Shown: in pieces, positions 1 to 8,877 of the stretch
How the letters are laid out: each line of letters begins with the position of its first letter
Position numbering within the stretch: the stretch's first letter is position 1
DNA from: CAZHAX01 sp964530325
GTDB taxonomy: Bacteria > Chloroflexota > Anaerolineae > B4-G1
Direction: 5' to 3'
DNA length: 64,000 bases
Assembly (NCBI GenBank): GCA_964530325.1
Contig: CAZHAX010000003.1
Span: 90,773-154,772, forward strand
Program-made: the position numbers and the translations under genes
The notes under the pieces: model-generated
Databases searched by the model: none
Told to the model about the DNA's origin: nothing
Seen by the model: only the letters and a program-made list of their open reading frames with translations

Positions 1-1661
1 CCGCTCCCGGAAGCGAGCCACACGTCGCGGCTCGGGCTCTCAACCATCGCTGGCACGCTCTCTCCCGGCAGGCCATCGGCGGCTGTGTATCCCGTCCACG
101 TCTCACCGTCGAAGCGACATGCGCCGCTGTTGCCCCCCGCCCAGACTGTGTCATCCTGTTCCACCACGACAGAGAGAATCGTGTCCTCACACAGGCCGTC
201 TGCGCTCGTGTGTCTGGTCCACGAGCTCCCGTCATATACATAGACGCCGCTCCCGCTGGTGCCCGCCCAGACAGCTCCATCAACGGCCAGATCCAGCGAC
301 CAGACGATAACGTGGTCGGTCAGGGATTGCTCCCACTCCTGGCCGTCGAAACGCCACACACCGTCGTAGGTGCCGCACCAGACCGAACCATCCACCCCGA
401 CGGCGATACTGGTCACGCCGAGCGGAGATGTGTAGCTGGTCCACACGGAGTCCTTGTAGAAGGACAGGCCGGAGCCGGTCGCGAACCACAGCCCGCCGCG
501 AGGAGAAACGGCGATATCGTAGGCGATGTCGTTGGCCAGTCCATCTGCCTCGGTGTAGTTGGTCCACGATGTGCCATCGTAGCGATAAACCCCATCCCCG
601 AAGGTCGCCGCCCAGATATCCCCATCTGCTGCTACTACAAGACCGCGGACGTTGCGCATCGGGAAAGCGGTCTGCGAGCACGCAGGCAGATCCCACCTGT
701 ATAGCCCGTCATCGCCGCCGCTCCACACCGCTCCAGCCGCCTCGACGGCGATGTCGCGAACCACGTCGCTGCCGACGTACGACGTCCAGTTCAAGTGGAC
801 GGCGGCGGGGCCTGGGGTGGGTGCGGGCGGGAGAGGAGTGGGCGTGCTTGCTGCTGGTGCCAGAGGCAAGGCGGTGGGGCTTGGGGTGGGTGCGGGCGGC
901 AGAGGAGTGGGCGTGCTTGCTGCTGGCGTGGGAGACGCAGGGGCGGGAGTAGGAGACGCGGCGGCAGGCGTCGGGCCGCTGCGCACAAGCGAGTAGATGC
1001 GCTGCGCGCAGTGGTGGTCGTGGCCCCAGACGCGCGCCCAGACCACGAGGCTGACGTATTCCGGGTCGTCCTGGTACGTGAATCCTCGTCGCAGGTAGAG
1101 ATTGTGTCCCGGAGCAAACGACTCTTCGTCATGCCAGAACGGACGCTCTTCTGGGATCGTCCACTCGTCGCAGTGATCAGGATCCGGAGCGTACTCACCA
1201 GCCTTCAGCCCGAAGGCCGTCACACCCGCTCGCGTGTTCCCCTCACTGGAGTAGCTCAGTTCGGCGCCAAACTGGAACGATGCATTCGGATCGGCCGATT
1301 CGGACGCCGGCCAGAATGAGGCCAGGAACTGCGGCTCCTCGATCAGGGAATGCCCGGTCGCCGGCGGATGGTCGGTTGGCGTCTCCGCAGGCATCGGGGC
1401 CGAGCCCTCGCCCTCGCCCGCATACGGAGCACCGGCAGGCTCGTCACCCGGCTCCTTCGACGAGTCGGCGCCAGGGCTCTGGTTCTCTGCCAGCGAGCCC
1501 AGGCCCACCAGCAGCGACGGACCGCCGCCATGCTGCCCCTCGGTCTCGCCGGGCGTAGCGATGAAGAAGTCCATCTGGCCGCAGCCGGTGAGCGTGGCCA
1601 GCCCGGCCAGCAAGACCATGCCCGCGAGACCTCGCTTCAACAACCTGCTCTCTGCTTTCAT
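1..1661 (-). CDS. Lipoprotein with two-component-regulator-type beta-propeller (3' end off window)
   Basis: The minus-strand frame is open from the ATG at 1661 to the window edge (553 codons), so the C-terminus is missing. AAGGAGG at 1667-1673 gives a good ribosome site. A lipoprotein signal ends in LTGC with Cys27, predicting an extracytoplasmic, lipid-anchored product. After a Ser/Pro/Thr-rich linker, at least six blade repeats begin near residue 310, each with a VWAG/IWAA-type strand followed by a V(Y/W)R(Y/F)DG turn and W-T. This is the sensor-propeller pattern found at the N-terminus of hybrid two-component kinases. No enzyme motif is visible. The histidine kinase and response regulator just upstream on the same strand suggest a sensing role (inference). 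A related propeller lipoprotein lies at 61157-62656. Confidence 0.85.
   Translation of the reverse strand, partial: MKAESRLLKRGLAGMVLLAGLATLTGCGQMDFFIATPGETEGQHGGGPSLLVGLGSLAENQSPGADSSKEPGDEPAGAPYAGEGEGSAPMPAETPTDHPPATGHSLIEEPQFLASFWPASESADPNASFQFGAELSYSSEGNTRAGVTAFGLKAGEYAPDPDHCDEWTIPEERPFWHDEESFAPGHNLYLRRGFTYQDDPEYVSLVVWARVWGHDHHCAQRIYSLVRSGPTPAAASPTPAPASPTPAASTPTPLPPAPTPSPTALPLAPAASTPTPLPPAPTPGPAAVHLNWTSYVGSDVVRDIAVEAAGAVWSGGDDGLYRWDLPACSQTAFPMRNVRGLVVAADGDIWAATFGDGVYRYDGTSWTNYTEADGLANDIAYDIAVSPRGGLWFATGSGLSFYKDSVWTSYTSPLGVTSIAVGVDGSVWCGTYDGVWRFDGQEWEQSLTDHVIVWSLDLAVDGAVWAGTSGSGVYVYDGSSWTRHTSADGLCEDTILSVVVEQDDTVWAGGNSGACRFDGETWTGYTAADGLPGESVPAMVESPSRDVWLASGS
807..928. repeat. Tandem 69-bp-period repeat in the Pro/Thr linker of the propeller lipoprotein
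   Basis: Bases 807-859 and 876-928 match at 50 of 53 positions by eye. The period is 69 bp, so 23 codons were duplicated in frame. Both copies encode STPTPLPPAPTP. This lengthens the linker between lipid anchor and propeller. Confidence 0.85.
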
Positions 1662-1767
1662 CGGGTCCTCCTTGTTCCAGGATATGACCCGATTCTATGG
1701 GCCACCTGTTGCGCCCGTATGGCAGCCAGGTCACGGCGTCGAAACACGCTGTTACAGATCCGCAACA

Positions 1768-2694
1768 TCAGCGCACCGGCAGCCGAATGGTGAAGACCGT
1801 TCCCTGGCCTGTTCGGCTGCGCACGCTGGCCTGTCCATCGTGCCGCTCGACGATCGCCCGTACGAGGGCGAGACCGAGGCCGCTGCCGGGAACCGCTCGG
1901 GCGTGCTTCCCCCTATAGAGCTCCTCCCAGACGTGCGGCAGGTCCTCCTCTGGGATTCCCGGCCCCGTCTCCGCGACCTCGATGGCCACGGAGGAGCCGT
2001 CCTCGAAGGCGCGCACCTCGATCGTGTCCCCCTCCTGCGTGAACTTGACGGCGTTGTCGAGCAGGTTGAAGACCGCCAGGAAGAGCAGGTCCCAGTCACC
2101 TGGCACGTGCGGCAGGGGCCAGGGCGCCTGGGGCACGGTCAACGTGATTCGCCTCTTGGGGCGGCCGGGACGGTCTTGAGCGGCGGCCACGGCTTCCTCC
2201 AGGAGGGCCGCCAGGTCCACAGGCGCCCGCTCCAAAGAGCGGGTCTCCAGCTCGGCCAGCTTGCGCAGATCGGAAACGAGATTGCTGATACGCAGCACCT
2301 GGATGCCTACGCTGTCCAGCGCCTTGCCTCTAGCCTCCTTCGTGGGCGCCTCGGCCAGATTGGCCAGGCCGGCCCGGATCGCCGTCACTGGGTTCTTCAT
2401 CTCGTGATCCAGTCGGCGCAGGAAACGCCTGCGCTCCTCGGCAGACTCCGCCTGCACAGTCGCGGCCCTGGCGGCGTCTCGCCGCCGCAGCCACAGCCGA
2501 TGTGCAACCTGCCCACCGGCCATCAGTGATCCGGCCAAGCCGGCGAGCGCGGGAACGACAGAGAGGTCGACCCGGCCGTAGAGGTACGGCATCACGGCGA
2601 GGGCCCGATCCACAGCAGATGAGCCGATCAGCCCCAGTCCCAGCGGGGCGAGTGCCAGGAGCGCTGCGGTGACAGATTCCCTGCGGTGCTTCAT
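1768..2694 (-). CDS. Sensor histidine kinase, minimal sensor type
   Basis: A 308-residue membrane histidine kinase. Two hydrophobic segments (about residues 8-28 and 44-62) enclose only a short loop, so there is no extracellular sensor domain of its own. The dimerisation/phosphoacceptor box RRLDHEMKNP carries His97. The HATPase domain follows with N-box NLLDNAVKF, G1 ETGPGIP and G2 GSGLGLAL. The ATG at 2694 overlaps the stop of the upstream response-regulator gene as ATGA (2691-2694), which fixes the start and implies translational coupling. A longer in-frame reading upstream is rejected because it overlaps the regulator. The propeller lipoprotein follows after about 106 bases, so the three genes may share a transcript. 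Confidence 0.93.
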   Translation of the reverse strand: MKHRRESVTAALLALAPLGLGLIGSSAVDRALAVMPYLYGRVDLSVVPALAGLAGSLMAGGQVAHRLWLRRRDAARAATVQAESAEERRRFLRRLDHEMKNPVTAIRAGLANLAEAPTKEARGKALDSVGIQVLRISNLVSDLRKLAELETRSLERAPVDLAALLEEAVAAAQDRPGRPKRRITLTVPQAPWPLPHVPGDWDLLFLAVFNLLDNAVKFTQEGDTIEVRAFEDGSSVAIEVAETGPGIPEEDLPHVWEELYRGKHARAVPGSGLGLALVRAIVERHDGQASVRSRTGQGTVFTIRLPVR

Positions 2695-3464
2695 GCTCCC
2701 TCCACCAGGCCGATGAAGCGATAGCCCACGCCAGACACAGTCTCCACGTAGCGAGGTTCGTTGGCGTCGTCGCCCAGCACGCGGCGAAGCTCGGCCACAC
2801 GCGTGTCCACAGCACGCGTGCCCACCGGATAGTCCCAACCCCAGACGGCGTCCAACAGCCGCTCGCGCGTCAGCACCTCGTCTGGATGGGTGAACAAGTA
2901 GTCCAGCAGGGAGAAGGCCTTGGGCGTCAGAGTCAGCTCGCGCTCTCCAAGCCAGGCGCGGCGCCGCTGCCGGTCGAGCTGCAGCTCCGAGGACGTGAGC
3001 CGGCGCGCCGTCGCCAGCGGCGGCTCGCCCGGGCGAATCCGGCGCAGAACAGCCCGGATTCGCGCCACCAGCTCATGCGGATCGAAGGGCTTGTTCAGAT
3101 AGTCGTCCGCCCCCTCCTCGAGTGCCATCGCTCGCTCGGAGGCCTCGCCTACCTGAGTGAGCAGGATGATTGGGGTCCAGTTGCCCTCAGCGCGGACACG
3201 GCGCAGGACCTCTCGCCCGTCCATTCGGGGCATCATCACGTCGAGCACCACCAGGTGGGGCTGAAAGGCGGCGATCTGCAGCAGCGCCTCCTCCCCGTCG
3301 GCGGCGACGGCCACGTCGAAGCCGGAGCGGCTCAGAAACGGGGCCAGGTTGTCCGTGATGGCAGTCTCGTCATCCACCAACAGCAGCCGATGGGATCCCA
3401 CAGTACGCTCCTCAGACAAGCTCGGTAATCGGCGGCTCTCCTCAGTCCCCGGGTGGGACGCCAT
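2691..3464 (-). CDS. OmpR/PhoB-family response regulator
   Basis: A receiver domain (RLLLVDDE, phosphoacceptor Asp in VVLDVMMPRMDG, Lys in NKPFDP) is followed by a C-terminal winged helix with LTPKAFSLLDYL and VSGVGYRFIG. It is the expected partner of the kinase at 1768-2694. The reading frame opens at ATG 3464 (257 residues). However, the first 20 residues are not conserved-looking, and the GTG at 3401 has a better ribosome site (GAGGAG, six-base spacer) and begins immediately before the receiver. The true start may be 3401. Confidence 0.93.
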   Translation of the reverse strand: MASHPGTEESRRLPSLSEERTVGSHRLLLVDDETAITDNLAPFLSRSGFDVAVAADGEEALLQIAAFQPHLVVLDVMMPRMDGREVLRRVRAEGNWTPIILLTQVGEASERAMALEEGADDYLNKPFDPHELVARIRAVLRRIRPGEPPLATARRLTSSELQLDRQRRRAWLGERELTLTPKAFSLLDYLFTHPDEVLTRERLLDAVWGWDYPVGTRAVDTRVAELRRVLGDDANEPRYVETVSGVGYRFIGLVEGA

Positions 3465-3635
3465 CTCGTCGCGCCTGAGCTAGTCGCCTCGCTGCTGGCG
3501 ACAGCGTGCTGAGGGCCTAGCCGTCCACCGCTGGTCAGAGTTATACCGCATCCCTAGCGAGCGTCAAGCGGGGGCAATGCAGGGAGCAGGCCGCGCCAGG
3601 TTCTGGCCTGGCCGCCAAGTCGCTCACCGCCCTAG

Positions 3636-4619
3636 CTAGCCAACGGCTTGGAGATCGAGCCGCATCTGCTCGAGCGTGATCGTCTCTGAGAAGCCTGCCG
3701 CTGCCAGAGCCCGAACCAGCGCCGGCGAAGGAGCCGCCAGCACCGTCTCCACAGCCTTCGCCGGCGCGCCGCCCAGGCTGGCCATGCCTCGGGCCACCAG
3801 CAACGGTTCCAGGCGGCCACCCGCCTGCGGCGCGACGAGCAGCTCAAGCTGATGGGGCCGCCGGCCCCGATCGCGGACCGCCCTGACAGCACCAAGAACA
3901 GCGCCGCCTTCGTCAGCTACCCACCAGGTCCGACGCTGGCCGACGAGCAATAGCTCAAGTGTGCGCTCCCAGCCGGGGTCGTATCTATCACTGCCCCACT
4001 CTAGGAGGATCCGGTGCTCGGGCGGCACCAGGCCACAAACCAGGTTAAGCAGCGCCCGCTTGTCTCTGCCCCGGGCCCGGCGCAGAAGCGGGCTGTGGGG
4101 AGCTACAGGCACGCGGCCGAGCCCGGCTGGGCAGACCATGCGGGGAGTTGAGCCTGCCTTGACGAAGCCGAGCCGTTCGTACAGAGCGCGGGCGGCATCG
4201 TTGCCCACCCGTACTTCGAGCCCCACCCAGCGACCGCCGAGCCTGCGTACCTCGGCGAGGGCGGCCCTCATCAGGCGAGCGGCGATGCCTCGTCTCCTCC
4301 AGCCGGGGAGCACGGCCACGTTGCCCACAAAGAAACCGCCCTGCGTAGCAGCGCGGCGCAGGGAGACGTTTCCCACGACCCGTCCTTCGTCCTCCCACAC
4401 GAAACCGCTTGTGACCGCCATGCCGCTCCAGGCCAGCCAGCCAGCGCGCCAGGGGAGGAGGCCGGCCTGGGAAGCGCGGCGCATCTCATCGAGCGCCGCA
4501 CGCGAAGCCGGATCCAGCTCGTCGCCGAGCGAGTCTGCGATCAGGCTCACCAGCGACTCCAGGTCGCGACGGGCATCGTAGCGCCTGAGGCCACCAGGAA
4601 TGGGGCGCGCTGATGTCAT
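3636..4619 (-). CDS. GNAT-family N-acetyltransferase
   Basis: A 327-residue protein from the ATG at 4619. The central part has the acetyl-CoA-binding pattern VAVLPGWRRRGIAARLM, then a typical RVGNDAARALYERLGF segment, so the N-terminal half is a GNAT fold. The C-terminal half (from about residue 170) may be a second, degenerate GNAT-like domain, since the length is twice that of a single domain. Substrate cannot be read from the sequence. An upstream ATG at 4682 is possible but would add 21 Arg-rich residues of no recognisable character. It lies just downstream of the CinA-like gene on the same strand. Confidence 0.8.
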   Translation of the reverse strand: MTSARPIPGGLRRYDARRDLESLVSLIADSLGDELDPASRAALDEMRRASQAGLLPWRAGWLAWSGMAVTSGFVWEDEGRVVGNVSLRRAATQGGFFVGNVAVLPGWRRRGIAARLMRAALAEVRRLGGRWVGLEVRVGNDAARALYERLGFVKAGSTPRMVCPAGLGRVPVAPHSPLLRRARGRDKRALLNLVCGLVPPEHRILLEWGSDRYDPGWERTLELLLVGQRRTWWVADEGGAVLGAVRAVRDRGRRPHQLELLVAPQAGGRLEPLLVARGMASLGGAPAKAVETVLAAPSPALVRALAAAGFSETITLEQMRLDLQAVG

Positions 4620-4695
4620 GGACCCAGCGGCAGCGACCGAACCGCTCCAGCGGCGCGCCGGACGGGTGCGGCGGCCGCACACGACTCGATCACAA

Positions 4696-5190
4696 TCACA
4701 GCCGCTCCTCCAGGTACCAGACCAAGAGCTTGAGAACCGCCTCAGCTGAGCGCTCCTTGTTCTCCAGGCGACCGCCGGTCCACTCGTGCCGCTCCGCCCA
4801 CTCGCCGCCCTCCGCCGCCAGCGCGACGTAGACCAGCCCGACCGGCTTCTCGGCGGTGCCGCCGCTTGGGCCCGCGATGCCGGTGACCGCCAGGCCGATG
4901 TCCGCCCCGAACGCCTTGCGGGCCCCGCGGGCCATCTCCAGCGCCGTCTCCGCGCTCACCGCCCCGTGCGCCTTCAGCGCCGACTCCGCCACGCCCAGCA
5001 GAGCCACCTTCGACCGGCAGGAATAGGCAGTCACCGAGCCCAGGAAGTAGGCGGAGCTGCCGGCGACGTTGGTGATCCAATGTCCCACCAGGCCGCCTGT
5101 GCAGGACTCGGCGGCCGCCAGCGTCAGGCCGAGCTCCGTCAAGAGCCGGCCAACTACCCCTTCCAGCGATCTACAACCTGGCTGCTTCAT
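4696..5190 (-). CDS. pncC: CinA C-terminal domain protein, nicotinamide-nucleotide amidohydrolase
   Basis: A 164-residue stand-alone CinA C-terminal domain. Family motifs are clear: AAESCTGG near the N-terminus, SVTAYSCRSKVALLGV, and GIAGPSGGTAEKPVG. Members deamidate NMN to nicotinic acid mononucleotide in pyridine-nucleotide recycling. The N-terminal CinA (COG1058) domain is absent, as in many bacteria. The ATG at 5190 overlaps the stop of the upstream acetyltransferase gene as ATGA (5187-5190), so the two are translationally coupled. Confidence 0.92.
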   Translation of the reverse strand: MKQPGCRSLEGVVGRLLTELGLTLAAAESCTGGLVGHWITNVAGSSAYFLGSVTAYSCRSKVALLGVAESALKAHGAVSAETALEMARGARKAFGADIGLAVTGIAGPSGGTAEKPVGLVYVALAAEGGEWAERHEWTGGRLENKERSAEAVLKLLVWYLEERL

Positions 5191-5969
5191 CCGCCCTCCG
5201 CTGCACTAGACTCCGGCGCCGCAGCTTCGGGACACCGAGATGCCCGGTACCAGTACCTATATACCTCTTCGAAGCCGAACTTCGCATACGTACGGAGGGC
5301 AGGCTCATTTGACTCCACAACCTGGAGATAGGCGTGGCGCCCCCCGCTTTCCTGGGCCCAGCCCAGCAAGCCCGCGATCAGCGTGGTCCCATATCCTCGC
5401 CCTCTCTGCTGCGGATCGGTGACGATATCGAACAGGCCGAGATAGCCGTCATCGATTACCCCCACACCGCAGGCCACCGGCCGGCCCGAATCAATCAGCG
5501 AGCCGAGCATCCGCCTGCCGCCAATCATGCTCAGGATCGTCCTGTGCACGTCCTGCTCCTCATCGCTCGATCCGGTGAAGCTCCGAAAGGCGGCCATCCA
5601 TTCGTCCAGGTCAGCTTCGCTCAGGTCCACGGCCGCCGCCGTGTTGGGACGCCAGTCCTGCAGGTGACGATAGAGCACAAGCGTGGTGCCCATCTTCCGG
5701 TAGTCGCGCTCTTCGAGAAAGCGGTCCAGCTCGACCGGATGCGAGAACGGCGTCATACGGAAGATGCAGGGCTGGTCCTCTCGGGCATAGAAGCGCTCGC
5801 AGGTCTCCACCTTCTCCTCCAGGCCGATGCTGGATGGGTAGGCTGGATTGACCGAGTTAGCCCGCTTGGTATAGCCTCTGGCCAGCCGCAGCAGCCAGCC
5901 GTCGTATAGCTCTTCCCGCAGCGCCGGCCACGAGCGGAGCGCTGCCTCTTCGATGCGAAGCGGAATCAT
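5187..5969 (-). CDS. GNAT-family N-acetyltransferase
   Basis: A 260-residue protein starting at ATG 5969, preceded by a GAGGT site. The acetyl-CoA pyrophosphate loop is seen as VTDPQQRGRGYGTTL, followed by QVVESNEPALRTYAKFGFEE, the usual end of a GNAT fold. The N-terminal 130 residues match the architecture of longer GNAT proteins with an extra N-terminal domain. The open frame continues upstream to 6668, but that part lies antisense to the PAS gene and has no protein character, so it is excluded. The stop overlaps the start of pncC. Confidence 0.85.
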   Translation of the reverse strand: MIPLRIEEAALRSWPALREELYDGWLLRLARGYTKRANSVNPAYPSSIGLEEKVETCERFYAREDQPCIFRMTPFSHPVELDRFLEERDYRKMGTTLVLYRHLQDWRPNTAAAVDLSEADLDEWMAAFRSFTGSSDEEQDVHRTILSMIGGRRMLGSLIDSGRPVACGVGVIDDGYLGLFDIVTDPQQRGRGYGTTLIAGLLGWAQESGGRHAYLQVVESNEPALRTYAKFGFEEVYRYWYRASRCPEAAAPESSAAEGG

Positions 5970-6270
5970 AGACTGACAACCTCGGCCCTGGTGGCATCCT
6001 GGCCGGCGAAGGAATCCTGCTCGCCCGTCCGGCCCAGGCGGGGATTGTAGCACACCAGGCCATCCAGGCCAAGCAAGCCCATCGCCGGATTGCCCCCGCG
6101 CCGGTTGCGTGCTAAACTTGGCCGTCGAAGGACCGGCCGACGCTCGCCAAGCGCCCAAGCATACGTCCACGGGGCAAGGAAATGGTCCCCTCGCGTCTCT
6201 AGCTCGCGCTGGCCCCGGCGCGGGGCCAGGCCATACAGGCACTCGGCCGCAAGGTCGATCGGAGATATCG

Positions 6271-7632
6271 GTGGAAGAGAACGAACTCGAGGCAGAGAAC
6301 CAGCAAGTCGAGGATTTGGCCAAGCTACGCAAGAGCGAGTCCCGGTTCCGCTCCCTGGTCGAGCGGATGTCCGACGCTGTGTTCTGCTGGGAGTTCGACC
6401 CTCCGATCCGTACGGACATGCCCGGCGAGGCACAGATCGGCATGATGTATGAATCCAGGCTGGCTGAGTGCAACGACGTGTGCGCGAGGCTGTACGGCGC
6501 CCGGCGTGCCGAGGACCTGGTGGGCAAGAAGCTGAAGGAGATCTTCAGCTCGTCACCGGCCAGCCTGGACCAGCTGTTCGAGGCCCTCCTCGACGGCGTG
6601 TACCGCGTCGTCGACGGGGAAGGCTCCGAGCTACTTGACGATGGCACGAGGCGGTACTTCCTGAACAACGGCTACGGCGTGGTGGAGGACGGGGCGCTTG
6701 TCCGAGTGTGGGGCACGTATCGCGACGTCACCGAGCACAAGCGGGCCGAGAGACTGCTCAAGACGGAGCACGACCTGGTCACGCGCCTGGTGACAATGCC
6801 TGACCTCAAGGATCGACTCCAGCTGCTCACCGAGACAGCAATTGAAGCCTGCGGCATGGACTGCGGCGGAGTCTATCTGGTCGGTTCGATGTCGCAGGAC
6901 CTGGACCTGGCCTTCCAAGTTCGGCTGCCTCCTCGCTTCATCGAGGAGGCCTCACACTGTGCAGCGAACTCGGCCAGCGGGCGGCTTGTGCTGTCTGGGC
7001 GGCCGGTCTACGCCGGCTACGATGACCTGGGCGTACCGATGGACAGGGAGAGAAAGCAGGAAGGGCTCCGAGCCTTCGCCATCGTCCCGATCTTGCACGA
7101 CGGCCACGTCATCGCCTGCCTGAACGTCTGCTCGCTCTCGCTGGACCAAGTCCCGCGGTTCGCCCGCACGATCCTGGAATCGATCGCCGCGCTGGCCGGA
7201 GGTAGTATTGCCCGAGCCTGCCAGCTCGGGGAGCTGCGCCAGCAACAGGCGAATCTGGAGGGGCTGCTCAACTCGCTTGAGGACCTCGTCTTCGTGCTGG
7301 ACATGGAAGGGACGATCTTGCAGCTGAACGAGACAGCTGTCAGGCGGCTGGGCTACTCTGAGGACGAGCTGCTTGGGGAGAGCGTGGTCATGATTCACCC
7401 CGCCAACCGCCGCCGGGAGACCGCCGAGGTCATCGCCAGCATCGCCGCCGGCAAGACGGACTGGCACCCCGTGCCGCTGATGACCAAGGACGGTAGCCTG
7501 GTGGCGGTGGAGACCCGGGTGGTGCACGGTTCGTGGAACAACGGCGAGGCCCTCTTCGCCGTCAGCAGCGAGCTCTCCAGGCGGCGGCAGTCCGCCGAGC
7601 GATCGCGAGCAGCAGGCGGCGAGCAGAAGTAG
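6271..7632 (+). CDS. PAS-GAF-PAS sensory protein without an output domain
   Basis: A 453-residue soluble protein. A PAS domain follows a short coiled-coil stretch (KSESRFRSLVERMSDAVF), then a GAF-like domain around residues 175-320, and a second PAS (LLNSLEDLVFVLDMEGTILQ, LGYSEDELLGE). The chain ends right after this PAS with no HATPase, GGDEF, EAL or HTH region. GTG 6271 is chosen because GGAG lies six bases upstream and the protein begins in recognisable sequence. The frame upstream to 6109 is low-complexity Ala/Gly/Pro. It stands alone between genes on the opposite strand, so it may regulate in trans or be a truncated kinase. Confidence 0.82.
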   Translation: MEENELEAENQQVEDLAKLRKSESRFRSLVERMSDAVFCWEFDPPIRTDMPGEAQIGMMYESRLAECNDVCARLYGARRAEDLVGKKLKEIFSSSPASLDQLFEALLDGVYRVVDGEGSELLDDGTRRYFLNNGYGVVEDGALVRVWGTYRDVTEHKRAERLLKTEHDLVTRLVTMPDLKDRLQLLTETAIEACGMDCGGVYLVGSMSQDLDLAFQVRLPPRFIEEASHCAANSASGRLVLSGRPVYAGYDDLGVPMDRERKQEGLRAFAIVPILHDGHVIACLNVCSLSLDQVPRFARTILESIAALAGGSIARACQLGELRQQQANLEGLLNSLEDLVFVLDMEGTILQLNETAVRRLGYSEDELLGESVVMIHPANRRRETAEVIASIAAGKTDWHPVPLMTKDGSLVAVETRVVHGSWNNGEALFAVSSELSRRRQSAERSRAAGGEQK

Positions 7633-7698
7633 AGGCCGGCGCTCTGACGCCGGCCTAAGGACAACCCCCATCATCTCCTGGCCGGAGACGTGCGTGAA

Positions 7699-8877
7699 TC
7701 AGTGGCGCAGCTCCCCGCCTCGCGCGTCGTACACCCGCCTCTTCCAGCCTATGCCGCCGACGGCAGCCCTGCGGATAGAATCGGCCATCATCAGGATGGT
7801 GAGCAGGACTGTGACCGGATAGATCAGAGCTGTCGTCCGGGGAATGCGGAAGCGAGCCGCGACGGCATACCAGAGGCCTGCGTTGAGCAACACGTGGAGA
7901 CCGGCTAGCCGTGTCGCCTGCGCTTCCACCGACCCGGCGCGCAGGCCAAGCCAGAAGATCAGAACAGGCCAGAGAAACAGGAAGCCGTAGACACCGATCA
8001 TCAGCAGGCTGAGCGACAGCCGAAAGCGCAGGGCAGCGAAGGCGCTCTTGGCCAACCCATGCCAAGACTCGCGAAAACCCTGATAGAAGTGCACGCTGAG
8101 TTTGTCCGAGCCGTCGAGCAGCACGGCTCGCCCGCCCGATCGCTGCACTAGCCCCGCCAGCGCCACGTCCTCGGCGATCTCGCCCCTCACCGCGGCGTGG
8201 CCGCCAGTCCGCTGGTAGGCCTTCTTGTCGAAGAGCAGATACGTGCCCACCGCCATGCCGAAGGACGAGATACCCAGCCGCTGGGTCAGCGCCAGCGGAT
8301 AGAGCGCGGCCAGCCCGAAGGGAATGATAGGTAGAAGGAGTTGTTCGCCAAGTGTGTGCATCACCGGGCGCGGGATCATGCTCACGAGATCAGCCTGATT
8401 CTGCTCCGCTGCCTCGATCGCCCAACCGAGTATGGTCGGGTCGTGGTCCGTGTCCGCGTCGGTGAACACCAACCAGTCGCCGCTAGCGCGCGTGGCCAGC
8501 TGGTGGCAACCATAGCTCTTGCCCAGCCATCCCTGGGGCAGCGGCTCGCCGGGCACCAGCTGCAAGCGCCCGTCCGCGCTGGCGATAGTCTGGACCACCT
8601 GGGCCGTCTCGTCAGCCGAGTGATCGTCCAGGACCAGCACTTCGGCGGGGGCGTAGGATTGCCCGAGCACCGACCGCAGACAGCGTTCGATGTTGCGAGC
8701 TTCGTCGCGGGCGGGGATCAGCACGGAAACCAGTCGGCGCGATCTCGGCCCCGCCCCTCTCGGAGCAGTGCGCCCCAGCAGACGGAGGTTGGCGATCAGG
8801 TTGAGGCCCACCAGTATCAGGACGACGCTCAACACGAGTTGGCACCGGCCCAGGTCGTGGGAAAAGGGGCCACTCAT
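7699..8877 (-). CDS. Membrane glycosyltransferase, family 2
   Basis: A 392-residue GT-A enzyme with an N-terminal membrane anchor (LVLSVVLILVGLNLIANL), the nucleotide-sugar domain (VSVLIPARDEARNIE, LVFTDADTDHDP with the metal-binding DxD) and catalytic GEIAEDVALAG. A QGFRESWHG segment and C-terminal membrane helices follow. This layout matches carotenoid or glycolipid glucosyltransferases of the CrtQ/HpnI type; the acceptor is unknown. The start is set by context: GGAGGT lies six bases before ATG 8877, while the ATG at 8883 has no spacing, and 8877 overlaps the plsY stop as ATGA (8874-8877). Confidence 0.88.
   Translation of the reverse strand: MSGPFSHDLGRCQLVLSVVLILVGLNLIANLRLLGRTAPRGAGPRSRRLVSVLIPARDEARNIERCLRSVLGQSYAPAEVLVLDDHSADETAQVVQTIASADGRLQLVPGEPLPQGWLGKSYGCHQLATRASGDWLVFTDADTDHDPTILGWAIEAAEQNQADLVSMIPRPVMHTLGEQLLLPIIPFGLAALYPLALTQRLGISSFGMAVGTYLLFDKKAYQRTGGHAAVRGEIAEDVALAGLVQRSGGRAVLLDGSDKLSVHFYQGFRESWHGLAKSAFAALRFRLSLSLLMIGVYGFLFLWPVLIFWLGLRAGSVEAQATRLAGLHVLLNAGLWYAVAARFRIPRTTALIYPVTVLLTILMMADSIRRAAVGGIGWKRRVYDARGGELRH

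Noticed and set aside
1561..2529. 322-codon plus-strand frame
   Set aside because: Shadow of the histidine kinase; no protein character.
5970..6668. N-terminal extension of the GNAT gene giving 493 residues
   Set aside because: The extra part is antisense to the PAS-GAF-PAS gene, is Ser/Arg-rich, and has no ribosome site; GAGGT precedes ATG 5969.
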